Assembly: GCF_019931065.1 (NCBI RefSeq)
Contig: NZ_JAIOUQ010000003.1
Location: 601,569 to 665,568 of the forward strand
DNA length: 64,000 bases
Source: Methanobacterium spitsbergense
GTDB taxonomy: Archaea > Methanobacteriota > Methanobacteria > Methanobacteriales > Methanobacteriaceae
Direction: 5' to 3'
Every line of letters starts with the position of its first letter. Positions within the stretch are counted from its first letter, which is position 1. The notes under the pieces were generated by a model. That model was not told the DNA's origin, ran no database searches, and saw only the letters and a program-made list of their open reading frames with translations. Shown piece after piece: positions 1 to 9,915 of this stretch. The position numbers were made by a program, and so were the translations under genes.

Positions 1-263
1 ATTTTTTCTATTTCATTGAGGTTAATATCCTTTGATCTTAACAGATCTATGTCTGTTGCACTTATGTGTACAGGGTGACATTCTGCTATTTTTCTTATTT
101 TCCTTGAGAGAACAACCCTTCTCTTTGGAGAAATTTTTTTCGAATCCCGTAATTTAAGTCTATCCAAATATTTCAATCTTTCTTCTAATATTGCAACTCC
201 ACATACAACAAGCGGACCCAACACAGATCCCCTACCTGCTTCGTCTATGCCAACTAATTTCAT
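1..263 (-). CDS. rnhB: Ribonuclease HII (N-terminal part, cut by window edge)
   Basis: Reverse-strand frame opening at the ATG at 263 and running off the left edge. The first residues read MKLVGIDEAGRGSVLGPLVV, the N-terminal signature of type 2 RNase H, with the catalytic Asp and Glu in GIDEAGRG. A later DSKKISPKRR stretch is also typical of the family. RNase HII cleaves the RNA strand of RNA-DNA hybrids and removes ribonucleotides misincorporated in DNA. About 87 residues are visible and the C-terminal catalytic aspartates lie outside the window. It starts back to back with a roughly 150-base AT-rich spacer beyond which the MreB-like gene ends on the same strand. Confidence 0.9.
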   Translation of the reverse strand, partial: MKLVGIDEAGRGSVLGPLVVCGVAILEERLKYLDRLKLRDSKKISPKRRVVLSRKIRKIAECHPVHISATDIDLLRSKDINLNEIEK

Positions 264-412
264 GTACTATTAACCCCTTAAAAAGTATAGCTGTTGTTTA
301 ATCCTTAATTATTTTGCATATATTAAATAGTTAATAATTACAATTTATTGGCAATTAAATTAGGATATTAATTTTTAGAAAAATAAAAAATTGTTTAAAA
401 AAAGAAGAGAAT

Positions 413-1486
413 TTATTTCATCGCTTTTAAACGAACTTCGGGTTCGAGTGCCCTTGGTTCTGCAGCTACTATTGCAGCTCCCTTTGCCACAACAGTCATT
501 GGATCGTCTGATATTTCTACCGGAATTCCAACTTCTTCATATATTCTTTCTTTTAATCCTCTGAGCTGTGATGTTCCACCAACAACTACAGTTTTGTTGT
601 ATACTCCAGATATGAGTTCTGGTGACATCCTTTCAAGAACCAGCGAAAGTGCCTCAATAAGTCTTTTAACTATTGGTTCTGCAGCATCAGCCACTAATTT
701 GGAGTCTATTTCCACCTTTTTTGGCTTGTTGGTTTCCATGGATTTTCCAATTGCATTTGTTGTGATATTTTCAACATCTGCATCGGAATGTACCATTCCT
801 ACGGCTATTTTAGCATTTTCCGCTTCATGTATTCCTATTTCAACGTTGTAAATCTCTTTGACTTTTTCAACAATGTTTTTATCTATATCATCTCCACCAT
901 TTCGTATGGTTTCGATGTCGGTGATTCCACCTAAGGATATTACAACTATATCACTTGAACCTGCACCAATATCTATTACCATTGTACCTGCAGCTTCTGC
1001 TATAGGAAGACCGGCTCCAATGGCAGCAGATAATCCCTCACTTATAACTAGTACATAACTTGCTCCAGCTTTTATTCCTATCTCTTCAACTGCTCTTTTT
1101 TCAACTTCAGATGCATCTCCAGGAATACCTATAACAATTCTGTCAATGTTATCTGTATTTTCACCTGAACCCTTATCCATAGCATAAACCAGTAATGCTT
1201 CTGCTTGAGCTATACTTTCTATAACTCCCTTTCTGAGGGGTCTTACGGCGATAATATCTTCAGGAGTTCTTCCGAGCATTGATTTTGCTTCTTCACCAAC
1301 AGCTAGAACATATGATGAATCTTCCTTTTTAACTGCAACCACAGATGGAATTTTGTATAAGTCGAATTTATCTCCTGATGGCTTAGCAACTACTGTGTTA
1401 AGGGTTCCTAAATCTATCCCTAACGTGTCGGTCAAAGCCTTTTTCTTAACATCTACCTCATCATTCTTCTTTAGAAAATCGAACAT
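413..1486 (-). CDS. MreB-like actin-family ATPase
   Basis: A 357-residue protein of the actin/Hsp70 ATPase fold, close to bacterial MreB in length and motif order. Phosphate-1 is DLGTLNT near residue 26, the stretch IIAVRPLRKGVIES matches the MreB segment before the second subdomain, phosphate-2 is DIGAGSSD near 172, and the adenosine motif is VVVGGTSQL near 300. MreB polymers guide cell-wall synthesis in rod-shaped bacteria. In pseudomurein-walled Methanobacteriales a similar role in shape is plausible but inferred. The upstream gene ends one base before this ATG and the ribosome site AAGGAGGA lies inside its last codons, so the two genes are probably translationally coupled. No transmembrane segment is seen. 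Confidence 0.85.
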   Translation of the reverse strand: MFDFLKKNDEVDVKKKALTDTLGIDLGTLNTVVAKPSGDKFDLYKIPSVVAVKKEDSSYVLAVGEEAKSMLGRTPEDIIAVRPLRKGVIESIAQAEALLVYAMDKGSGENTDNIDRIVIGIPGDASEVEKRAVEEIGIKAGASYVLVISEGLSAAIGAGLPIAEAAGTMVIDIGAGSSDIVVISLGGITDIETIRNGGDDIDKNIVEKVKEIYNVEIGIHEAENAKIAVGMVHSDADVENITTNAIGKSMETNKPKKVEIDSKLVADAAEPIVKRLIEALSLVLERMSPELISGVYNKTVVVGGTSQLRGLKERIYEEVGIPVEISDDPMTVVAKGAAIVAAEPRALEPEVRLKAMK

Positions 1487-1487
1487 T

Positions 1488-2117
1488 TCATTCCTCCTTT
1501 AAAATCTTATTGAATTCTATTACAAATATCTTGTTAACTTTTGCAATTTCCTTTATTTTTGGTATAGTTTCTTCTTCAGCGGATATTAGAATTGTAGATA
1601 ATGCAACATCGGCCATTTTAAATAGTGGGTCAATAGTGGTTCTTATAAATTCAGGTAACTTGTTCGTTATATAAACATCTGTTTCAATGAAACCAGTTGT
1701 TTTATCCTCTATAAGGAAATTAACTTTTAACCTTGCCTTTTCACAATCTCCCATGAACTTTTTAATGGAATTTTCAGGCCCTACACTTAAAATTAAATTT
1801 GGCTCATTCAACACATAATATGGTGCAATTTTAAGGTAAGCCCCCCCATTATCTTTGCACATTAAACTCAAGTCTCTGACTTTGTTGATGTCTCCATGTA
1901 ACAAAATGAAATCAAATTTTTTGGTTACAAATGATTCTTTGCTGGTTATATGTTCTCTGCAAAGGATTTTAACCCTTTCCTTGTCGGTAATTGCTGCGTA
2001 GGCAATATTATTAACCATTTCTTCGTTTCCAGCTATTACGCACCATATTTCATCTGATTCTTGCATGGTGGAAACTTTTGCAGCTTGTCTCAAGGTTTTT
2101 ATCTTATTTTCTATCAT
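1488..2117 (-). CDS. Conserved hypothetical protein upstream of the MreB-like gene
   Basis: I do not recognise this protein of about 209 residues. It is soluble, with no signal peptide or membrane segment, and has an alternating alpha/beta pattern. The stretch KKFDFILLHGDINKVRDLSLM looks like a Rossmann-type strand-loop-helix. The first half could therefore resemble a methyltransferase- or NAD-binding-like fold, but no diagnostic motif is visible. I chose the ATG at 2117 because AAAGGCG lies a workable distance upstream; an in-frame GTG at 2126 would place that sequence too close. It overlaps the start region of the MreB-like gene, whose ribosome site is in this gene's last codons, so a partner role in shape or wall growth is the best contextual guess. 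Confidence 0.6.
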   Translation of the reverse strand: MIENKIKTLRQAAKVSTMQESDEIWCVIAGNEEMVNNIAYAAITDKERVKILCREHITSKESFVTKKFDFILLHGDINKVRDLSLMCKDNGGAYLKIAPYYVLNEPNLILSVGPENSIKKFMGDCEKARLKVNFLIEDKTTGFIETDVYITNKLPEFIRTTIDPLFKMADVALSTILISAEEETIPKIKEIAKVNKIFVIEFNKILKEE

Positions 2118-2729
2118 TTTTACCACGCCTTTGTGGAAATGTTCATTAAATAATTTTAAATTTAATAAAATTTTTCAAATTAATAATTTATCTATTATTT
2201 TCGTCACACCTAAATTCATACAATATACATCATGTGTTTTGCATCAGAGCTTTATATAACTATACAATTTAACCTAATTATAACTTTATTAAATTTTTTA
2301 ATAATAATGTATTATCCTATAATAATCGGTTAACTCTGCATGGATAACCGCAGTAATTTCGATATTTAACTTATGGAGTAGTAACTTCATTATTAAAATA
2401 TTTTTGAACTGTTAACATGGATTTTAAGAATTAATAATTGTTTTGTGATATTAAATATTAATAATATATTTTTCAACATTAGAATTTAATAATTTTTAAT
2501 TGAATTATATAAAGTTTTAGATTATAATAGATATAACATAATTAAATTCTATATCATAGATGTAGAATTTATAAATCTTAATTACCATCCTCAGAGAATT
2601 ATTGGACTCAATTATATTAATAGGGTAGTAAATTTAATAGGATTACATTATTTCATATTTCTGGTCAGATAGTACAGATTTTAGATTATAAAATTTTTAA
2701 AAGTTATTGTTTATAAAGGGGAAGTAGTT
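2118..2729. other. 612-base AT-rich divergent intergenic region
   Basis: Lies between the leftward MreB-partner gene and the rightward lipid genes, so it should carry both promoters. No open frame of coding character was seen. It holds several TATA-like AT tracts and one clean inverted repeat, listed separately. Confidence 0.5.
2327..2350. promoter_or_regulatory. Inverted repeat CGGTTA-N12-TAACCG, possible operator
   Basis: Perfect 6-base arms (CGGTTA at 2327-2332, TAACCG at 2345-2350) in the middle of an otherwise very AT-rich divergent intergenic region. The relatively GC-rich palindrome stands out from its surroundings and could bind a dimeric regulator. It is about 210 bases from the leftward start and 380 from the rightward one, which is far for a classical operator, so function is uncertain. 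Confidence 0.25.
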
Positions 2730-3398
2730 GTGTTTGTTAAAGGAGTGACATTAAAAAAAATAGGAATATTATTAACCATAGCAGTTCTACCTTTCCTTTT
2801 AGGGTATTTCTTACTCAGTTTCATAATATTTTCTGCAATAGCATTTTTTATGCAGTTTTTTAGAGATCCTAAACGGAATATTCCAACAGAAGACGGAGTT
2901 GTTGTAGCACCTGCAGATGGTAAGATATTGAAGGGGAAAATTGATTGTTTAAAGGTAGTAACTAAAAAAGATGACCCTGTAATGGAACATATATTAAAGG
3001 ATGATGAAAAAGGAATTCTCATAAGTACTTTCATGTCACCATTTGATGTTCATGTACAAAGGGCTCCTGTCACAGGAAAAATTTTGAAAACCAAACATTA
3101 TCCGGGTAAATTCAAAATTGCTATGGGAGATGTACATACTGAAAACGAAAAAAATTTAATAGTGATAGATTCGGAGTATGGAAAAATAGGAGTTATTCAG
3201 ATAGCAGGTTTTGTTGCTAGGAGAATAGTTCAATATGTTAATGTTGGGGACAGTGTTAAGATAGGTGATAGGCTGGGAATGATAAGATTTGGATCCCGGG
3301 TTAATTTAATAATCCCCTACGATAAATTTAAAGTAATGGTTTTTGAGGGTGAAAAACCCACAGCAGGAGAGACTATAATGGCCGAATTAGTTGAATAA
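2730..3398 (+). CDS. asd: Archaetidylserine decarboxylase proenzyme
   Basis: A 222-residue member of the phosphatidylserine decarboxylase family, short archaeal type. It converts archaetidylserine to archaetidylethanolamine in polar ether-lipid synthesis at the membrane. Residues 11-42 are hydrophobic and likely form one or two membrane segments. The motif RFGSRVNL near the C terminus contains the self-cleavage site: Ser189 would become the pyruvoyl group of the small subunit. SPFDVHVQRAP near 103-113 is the conserved His-containing stretch. The start is a GTG with GGGGAAG seven bases upstream. It is followed after about 40 bases by archaetidylserine synthase, the previous step of the pathway, so the two probably form an operon. 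Confidence 0.9.
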   Translation: MFVKGVTLKKIGILLTIAVLPFLLGYFLLSFIIFSAIAFFMQFFRDPKRNIPTEDGVVVAPADGKILKGKIDCLKVVTKKDDPVMEHILKDDEKGILISTFMSPFDVHVQRAPVTGKILKTKHYPGKFKIAMGDVHTENEKNLIVIDSEYGKIGVIQIAGFVARRIVQYVNVGDSVKIGDRLGMIRFGSRVNLIIPYDKFKVMVFEGEKPTAGETIMAELVE

Positions 3399-3439
3399 AT
3401 TAAATATAAACTAAACTGGTCTGAAAGAGGTTTTTTAAA

Positions 3440-4148
3440 ATGAATATAAAGCATTACATGTCTTACGCAGATATAGTTTCTCTTGGAAACGCTTTTTTTG
3501 GATTTTTATCAATAATAATGGTTTTAAACGGTTATCTTGCACTTGCTGCCCAGTTTATCCTTGTTGCTGTTATCTTTGATTCACTTGATGGTTGGGTTGC
3601 AAGAAAAACTAAAAGAGTTGATGAGTTTGGATTTGGAGAAAATATTGACTCATTATCTGATGTGATTTCTTTTGGTGTTGCACCGGGAATGCTTTTGTAT
3701 TCAGCTTGCGCATCGTTTAGTATACCATACATTAATATAGTAGTAGCACTCCTAATACTATTATGTGGGATTTTAAGACTCGCAAGGTTCAATGTAATTA
3801 CAGATTCAAGTGAGGCTTCGGATGATAAATTTGTTGGCTTACCAATTCCATCAACAGCCCTGATCTTAGGATCGTTTTATCTTTCGGGTATTTTTAGAGC
3901 AGACATAGCATTAGTAATAATGGTTGTGGTATCTGTGTTAATGGTGAGTACGATTACTTATCCAAAATTTAGGGGGATCAAAATACTATTAGCAGGTAGT
4001 GTGTTGATATTTTTAACACTTTTGCCACAAAACATTTCAACAATAATTACAAATCTTCCCGCAAAGCTTTTATTCATTGCCTCATTAACATATGTAATAA
4101 TAATACCGATTATGGATTTATACGCCAAGCTTCGCAGAAGTGGTCCAA

Positions 4149-4159
<11 letters not shown>
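3440..4159 (+). CDS. pssA: Archaetidylserine synthase (CDP-alcohol phosphatidyltransferase)
   Basis: A 239-residue integral membrane enzyme that joins L-serine to CDP-archaeol to give archaetidylserine. The CDP-alcohol phosphatidyltransferase signature is visible from about residue 46: FDSLDGWVAR, then GENIDSLSD, supplying the four metal-binding aspartates of the D-x2-DG-x2-AR-x8-G-x3-D-x3-D pattern. Six to eight hydrophobic segments cover most of the chain. The start ATG has AAAGAGG upstream. The adjacent gene encodes the next enzyme of the pathway. The end overlaps the start region of a DUF515-type gene, which suggests co-transcription with cell-surface genes. Confidence 0.92.
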
Positions 4160-5552
<1,393 letters not shown>

Positions 5553-5677
5553 AAAAAATCTAAATGCCAAGTTTTCTATCTGCAGCTAAATACGGGGAAA
5601 AAGCTGCAGATATTTCTTGGTAATTCTAAATCAGGGGAATTATTCAATGGTTAAGCCGGCTAGTCGGGGGTTAAACA

Positions 5678-6628
5678 ATGGATTTCAATTATTTCAATAA
5701 AATAAGCGTAGCTTTTATTTTTCTATTTATGATTTTTACAGTATTTTCAACCACCTCTGATGCAGCTACAGATCAAGTAGCTCATCTTCAGGAAGCAGGA
5801 TCAAATTTGCAATTCACTTTCCTTGAAGCTCAGATACATGTTACTATAAAAAATAATAATGATCATGCAGAATTTTTTAAAATAAGCCAACAGTATACTG
5901 GCGACGGTACAGTTACAGTAACAGGCACAGATTCTTCAGCTATTGACTGGAATGTTATTTCAACCAGTCCTCCTGCAATTAAAATGGTTAATTTTATCAA
6001 CCCTGGTGGTGATTTAGGATGGGAAATAGATTCAGGTCAGACCAGAGAAGTATCATTTACTCTTGTAGAATCCAATCCACCTACACCATTTTTTATTCGT
6101 CGAGGTGATTCAAGTAATACCTTCTGGCCAATAATAAATGATCCAGGATCAACAGCTACATATTTCCTTCCCAATGAAATTGAATACTTGAATCCAAATC
6201 TTCAAGTTGTTTCATGGAGTGGGCACTTTTTCTTCTTCCTCAAAAACCTGGATTCAACAGGCCCTAGAGTAGAAGGTCTTATAAGGGCACCAATAGTTCC
6301 TATTAATTCAGTACTTACAGCTAGCAATCCTACAGTTGATTTTATCGACAAAGAAAATCCAACTGCTCAAACAGCAGGATGGGATGTTACATTGTTCCCG
6401 GGTCAAACAAAATCATATTCCTACACTTACAGTTATCCCACTGGATCGAGCGTAACTCCTGTCAACAGACAATCCGCTTCAACTAGAATAAACTCAGAAG
6501 GAAGTTCTGGTGACCCTAAAACACCAACATCTATACCCACAAAAAATACAGGGGTTCCTTATGGCCTTTTCGTTGTTGGTGGTATCGTGATAGCAGCGGG
6601 AATTGCTTTTGCTAGATATGTACGATAA
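5678..6628 (+). CDS. Secreted surface protein with sortase-like C-terminal sorting tail
   Basis: A 316-residue protein with an N-terminal signal peptide (hydrophobic residues 9-24, cleavage likely after the SDAA region near 31), a beta-rich extracellular part, a Ser/Thr/Pro-rich stalk at about 262-288, then KNTGVP at 289-294, a hydrophobic span to about 311 and an ArgTyrValArg end. Small motif, hydrophobic span and basic tail in that order is the layout of sortase substrates, and a sortase gene begins within 40 bases. The KNTG motif differs from canonical LPxTG, so substrate status is inference. The ATG has CGGGGGTT upstream. The globular domain is not one I recognise. Confidence 0.6.
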   Translation: MDFNYFNKISVAFIFLFMIFTVFSTTSDAATDQVAHLQEAGSNLQFTFLEAQIHVTIKNNNDHAEFFKISQQYTGDGTVTVTGTDSSAIDWNVISTSPPAIKMVNFINPGGDLGWEIDSGQTREVSFTLVESNPPTPFFIRRGDSSNTFWPIINDPGSTATYFLPNEIEYLNPNLQVVSWSGHFFFFLKNLDSTGPRVEGLIRAPIVPINSVLTASNPTVDFIDKENPTAQTAGWDVTLFPGQTKSYSYTYSYPTGSSVTPVNRQSASTRINSEGSSGDPKTPTSIPTKNTGVPYGLFVVGGIVIAAGIAFARYVR

Positions 6629-6664
6629 ATTTATTAGTTGGAAGTTTTTAATAATCAAAGAACT

Positions 6665-7387
6665 ATGAAACTTTCAACGTTTTTCGTTTTACTTGGAATG
6701 TTAATTATCTCACTATATGGATTAATAGAAGTGAGTTACTATGCATCTGCCAACCAGCTTACTGTAAATAATACAGATACCCCTTATATAGAGATACCAA
6801 AAATTGGTGTTGATCAAGCTATAAACAATAAATCAGTTGATTATGGTATTTATCACGATCCAAAATCTGCAAAACCTGGTTTTGGAACCGTTGCCCTTTT
6901 TGGACATCGTACATTCCATGGTTCTCCTTTTTTAAACCTTGACAAACTACAAACTGGAGACAATATAACAGTTCAATGGCCCGGAATTGGTAATGTTGAA
7001 TATGAGGTTGTTAATTCAACCATAGTTCCAGCTTCCTACAGATTATCAATTGAACAGGGGAATACTCTCTTCCTGGTAACATGTTATCCACTTGGATCAT
7101 CAAAGGAAAGATTGATGATTATGGCTAAACAGGTTAATACATATCCTATACAGATGACCAATAAAAAATCAAACAATGATCCTCCATATGCCCTAATAAT
7201 CATATTAGGTTTCTTTACAGGAGGGATGTTACTGAGTTTCATTTATCCTATTAAAGAAGAACAGTACATAATATTTTTAGCAACAATAACAATTACCATA
7301 TTCCTTGTAATTGCATATATGTATCCAATTCCTCCAGATGCAATTGAATCTAAGTTATCATGGGCTAACAACCTTATAGGTGTTTAG
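6665..7387 (+). CDS. Sortase (LPXTG-type transpeptidase family), membrane-anchored
   Basis: About 240 residues: an N-terminal membrane anchor (residues 5-24), a sortase catalytic domain, and two C-terminal hydrophobic segments. Sortase landmarks are IEIPKIGVDQAI near the domain start, the catalytic His in LFGHRTFHG (His81), the nucleophile in FLVTCYP (Cys140) and the supporting Arg in KERLMI (Arg149). It should cleave a sorting motif on exported proteins and attach them to another molecule at the outer surface. The preceding gene encodes a plausible substrate. The start is uncertain: the ATG at 6665 opens directly into the anchor, while a TTG at 6638 in the same frame also lacks a clear ribosome site. 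The two extra C-terminal membrane spans are unusual for bacterial sortases. Confidence 0.85.
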   Translation: MKLSTFFVLLGMLIISLYGLIEVSYYASANQLTVNNTDTPYIEIPKIGVDQAINNKSVDYGIYHDPKSAKPGFGTVALFGHRTFHGSPFLNLDKLQTGDNITVQWPGIGNVEYEVVNSTIVPASYRLSIEQGNTLFLVTCYPLGSSKERLMIMAKQVNTYPIQMTNKKSNNDPPYALIIILGFFTGGMLLSFIYPIKEEQYIIFLATITITIFLVIAYMYPIPPDAIESKLSWANNLIGV

Positions 7388-7388
7388 A

Positions 7389-7757
7389 ATGGATGTGAAT
7401 GAAAAATATTTTAAAAACATATCAAATAGAGAAAGAGCAATTTTTGAGGGAGCTATAACTATGGGTGCTTTATTCCATCAGTTTATTGGTACTCCCATAA
7501 ACATAAAAAGTGCGGAATCCTTAGAAAAATCGATTAAAACTGCAATGGAGCTTCAACCATGTATAAATAAGGTTGAAATAGAAATTAATAGGGACATATT
7601 AAAAAAAATAGAAAATGAATACGAATATATTTCTTTAACAGGTGAAATGCTTGATGTGAAAGTTGAGTCAAATTTCTCTGATAAAAGTGCAGTTATAAGA
7701 TTGAAGTACATTTCTGAACTAAAATATCCTCTTATGTATGTTGAAGATGTTGATTAA
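7389..7757 (+). CDS. mptD: Archaeal dihydroneopterin aldolase (MptD family)
   Basis: About 122 residues resembling the archaea-specific dihydroneopterin aldolase. The stretch RERAIFEGAITMGALFHQF, followed by IGTPIN and SLEKSI, is the part I recognise. MptD cleaves 7,8-dihydroneopterin to 6-hydroxymethyl-7,8-dihydropterin and glycolaldehyde, a step in making methanopterin, the C1 carrier of methanogenesis. The protein is soluble and of usual family length. It follows the sortase gene directly; the ATG at 7389 lies just after the sortase stop, and an in-frame GTG at 7380 overlaps it. The functional link with the surface genes is probably only positional. Confidence 0.75.
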   Translation: MDVNEKYFKNISNRERAIFEGAITMGALFHQFIGTPINIKSAESLEKSIKTAMELQPCINKVEIEINRDILKKIENEYEYISLTGEMLDVKVESNFSDKSAVIRLKYISELKYPLMYVEDVD

Positions 7758-7778
7758 CTTTTTTAGCTTTAAAGAAGT

Positions 7779-7791
7779 GTTTATATATTCA
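7779..7791 (+). promoter_or_regulatory. Likely TATA box for the small membrane protein gene
   Basis: GTTTATATATTC sits about 55 bases before the TTG start at 7843, in the gap after mptD. Archaeal TATA boxes centre about 25 bases before transcription start, giving a leader of roughly 30 bases ending in AGGGGTGATT. Confidence 0.4.
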
Positions 7792-7842
7792 GAGTAACAT
7801 ATTAAGTTATACAAAAGTTATTAATCAATTAGGGGTGATTAT

Positions 7843-8205
7843 TTGGTTAACTGGGTAGCAGCATTTGTTGGATTTATATTGGCAGTTGTACTTTCAAACT
7901 TGTTTGGTTTCTTTTTAGGGTTTGTTGGTATTAACATTGGATTGTTCTTGGCAGGAATTGTTGTTGGGTTAATGGTTGGCGGCGGAATACTTCGAGGATT
8001 TGGTAATGGATTAGTTGCCGGAGCATTTGGAGCCATAGTGATTTCAATAATTCTGATAATAGGAGGAACAATAACAGCAGGACTTACAGGATTTGCTGCT
8101 ACTGCACTTACAGGAATATTCCTTGTAATAGCTGTTTTCATAAGCAGCGGATTTGTTGTAGGTATAGGTGGCGCAATTGGATCCCTTATAAGTGGTAAGG
8201 ACTGA
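7843..8205 (+). CDS. Small Gly-rich membrane protein (DUF5518-like)
   Basis: A 120-residue protein almost entirely hydrophobic, with about four membrane spans separated by Gly-rich turns (VGLMVGGGILRGFGNG near 41-56, VVGIGGAIGSLISGKD at the end). It resembles small archaeal membrane proteins annotated DUF5518; function unknown. The start is a TTG preceded by AGGGGTGAT, a good ribosome site, and there is no better ATG. It probably has its own promoter. The next gene is another small membrane protein. Confidence 0.6.
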   Translation: MVNWVAAFVGFILAVVLSNLFGFFLGFVGINIGLFLAGIVVGLMVGGGILRGFGNGLVAGAFGAIVISIILIIGGTITAGLTGFAATALTGIFLVIAVFISSGFVVGIGGAIGSLISGKD

Positions 8206-8252
8206 AAATATTGTTTTTCATTAATTCCTATTTTTTTTAATGGGGTAAAATT

Positions 8253-8747
8253 ATGGTTGTCATATATCCAGATATCAACATGTTCAATAGTCAGTCCTTC
8301 CTTGTTATTATCATAATATTGGTAATATTACAACTTCGCCAAAGAAGGATAAAAAGACCATTGGGATTGATGATCCTCCCTGCATTTATGTTGTTTATAA
8401 CAATATTTATTGTTCAAAATATTATTTTCACAAGTTTATTGAATTTTATCCTTATCATTGCAAGTTTCATTACGGGAGTACTAATTGGAATTACACTTGG
8501 TAATTTCTTTGATGTAAAGGTAGAAAAGGATGGGGATATGTTTCTGAAGGGGTCCTTTGCTGCGGTCCTACTTTGGATTTTGGTAATAGCTCTCAAGTTT
8601 TATGGTGATAATCTATTAACTAATTCAGGATATATAGATCTTAATGTTTTGAGTTCTATGTTATTGATGCTTACATTAGGAGCAATGATAGCTCGTCGAC
8701 TTTTCATTTACAACAAGTTCAGGAAGAAAATTAAAGAAATTAAATAA
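8253..8747 (+). CDS. Multi-span membrane protein, CcdC/DUF1453-like
   Basis: A 164-residue protein with about five hydrophobic spans and a basic C terminus. The pattern RQRRIKRPLGLMILPAF near residue 28 and LGNFFDVKVEKDGDMFLKGS near 86 resembles the CcdC-like/DUF1453 family, where a cytoplasmic loop separates pairs of helices. No enzymatic motif is seen and the role is unknown. The ATG has GGGGTAAA upstream. It follows the DUF5518-like gene by 47 bases and the two may be transcribed together. Confidence 0.5.
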   Translation: MVVIYPDINMFNSQSFLVIIIILVILQLRQRRIKRPLGLMILPAFMLFITIFIVQNIIFTSLLNFILIIASFITGVLIGITLGNFFDVKVEKDGDMFLKGSFAAVLLWILVIALKFYGDNLLTNSGYIDLNVLSSMLLMLTLGAMIARRLFIYNKFRKKIKEIK

Positions 8748-8795
8748 CTTGTTAGATCAGAATAATTTCATAAAAATCCATTATCAATAATTGAT

Positions 8796-9569
8796 TTAAA
8801 TTTCTCTTTTAATTCGTGATTTAATAATTGTTGAAGCAAATAAAGCAGCTCCAAAACCATTGTCAATATTAACCACAGCAATACCTGGTGCACAAGATTG
8901 TAGCATTGCATAAAGTGCTGTGAATCCACCTTCACCAACACCATAACCTACTGAGGATGGAACACCAATAACAGGCATATCCACAAGACCCGCTACCACC
9001 GAAGGTAAAGCACCTTCCATTCCTGCAACAACTATGAGTACTTCCACCTCTTCTTCCAACATTATCCTAACTTGAGAGAAAAGTCTGTGTATACCTGCCA
9101 CACCCACATCATAAGATCTTAAAACATCACAACCCACTTCTTCTGCAACTATTCTGGCTTCTTCAGCAACTGGTATGTCTGATGTACCTGCGGTAATTAT
9201 ACCTATCTTACCTATCTTTTTCGGGTCATGTTCTTTTACAACTAATATCCTTGCCTTTCTATTATAATTTAGTTTAAATCCCCTATCAATAAGTGGACTC
9301 AAATCTTCTTTTATGGATTGGTATCTGTCATTCTGAAGCCTTGTTACCATTATACCGTCATTATCAGCACATTTCATGACAATTTTTACGATCTCATCAT
9401 TTTCCTTTCCTTCTGCAAATACAGCTTCTGGGACTCCAGTTCTAACTTCACGACACATATCCATCTTTGCAAAATCTTCTATCTCCATAATATGCATGGT
9501 TTTGAGCATTTTTTCAGCTGTTTCAGCTGATATCTCTCCATCTGAAAGTTTTTGAAGTATTTCCCTCAT
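8796..9569 (-). CDS. larB: LarB, nickel-pincer cofactor biosynthesis carboxylase (PurE-like)
   Basis: A 257-residue protein with a helical N-terminal part (1-115) and a C-terminal PurE-like domain starting at [19 protein letters not shown] (about 124). Further signatures are [20 protein letters not shown] and [14 protein letters not shown]. In Lactiplantibacillus, LarB carboxylates and hydrolyses nicotinic acid adenine dinucleotide as the first step to the nickel-pincer nucleotide of lactate racemase, with LarC and LarE. The gene is common in methanogens, where the client enzyme is usually unclear. No larC, larE or larA is present in this window, so the rest of the pathway must lie elsewhere if it exists. 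The ATG at 9569 is the only plausible start. Confidence 0.92.
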   Translation of the reverse strand: MREILQKLSDGEISAETAEKMLKTMHIMEIEDFAKMDMCREVRTGVPEAVFAEGKENDEIVKIVMKCADNDGIMVTRLQNDRYQSIKEDLSPLIDRGFKLNYNRKARILVVKEHDPKKIGKIGIITAGTSDIPVAEEARIVAEEVGCDVLRSYDVGVAGIHRLFSQVRIMLEEEVEVLIVVAGMEGALPSVVAGLVDMPVIGVPSSVGYGVGEGGFTALYAMLQSCAPGIAVVNIDNGFGAALFASTIIKSRIKREI

Positions 9570-9915
9570 TTTATCACTTAAACATTGATTATTATATTAG
9601 AAAATTAAATAAAATATTATTAACAGAATAACTTTAATTTAAAACTTAAAGTAGTTAACTTTTTTATGTTAAACTTTTCAATTATACATTTTGTAAGAAT
9701 AATCTAGGATTAATGTTGTAAATTTACAATATGGCGTCAAAAGATAATTTTTTTTATTTTAGATTAAATAATTTTGGAATAAATTTATAAAACAATATAG
9801 TTTAGAATAATTCAATTTTAATATTTGTCATCTACATTCCAAATATTATATACTGTTTTGGTATTGATTTCAATTTCAGATAAATATTTAAAAAAATAGT
9901 GACATACTAATAAGT
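9570..9915. other. 346-base divergent intergenic region
   Basis: AT-rich spacer between leftward larB and the rightward cupredoxin-like gene. A TATA-like ATATTATATACT at about 9842-9853 fits a promoter for the rightward gene, which has no obvious Shine-Dalgarno site, so its mRNA could be short-leadered. No small gene was found on either strand. Confidence 0.45.
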
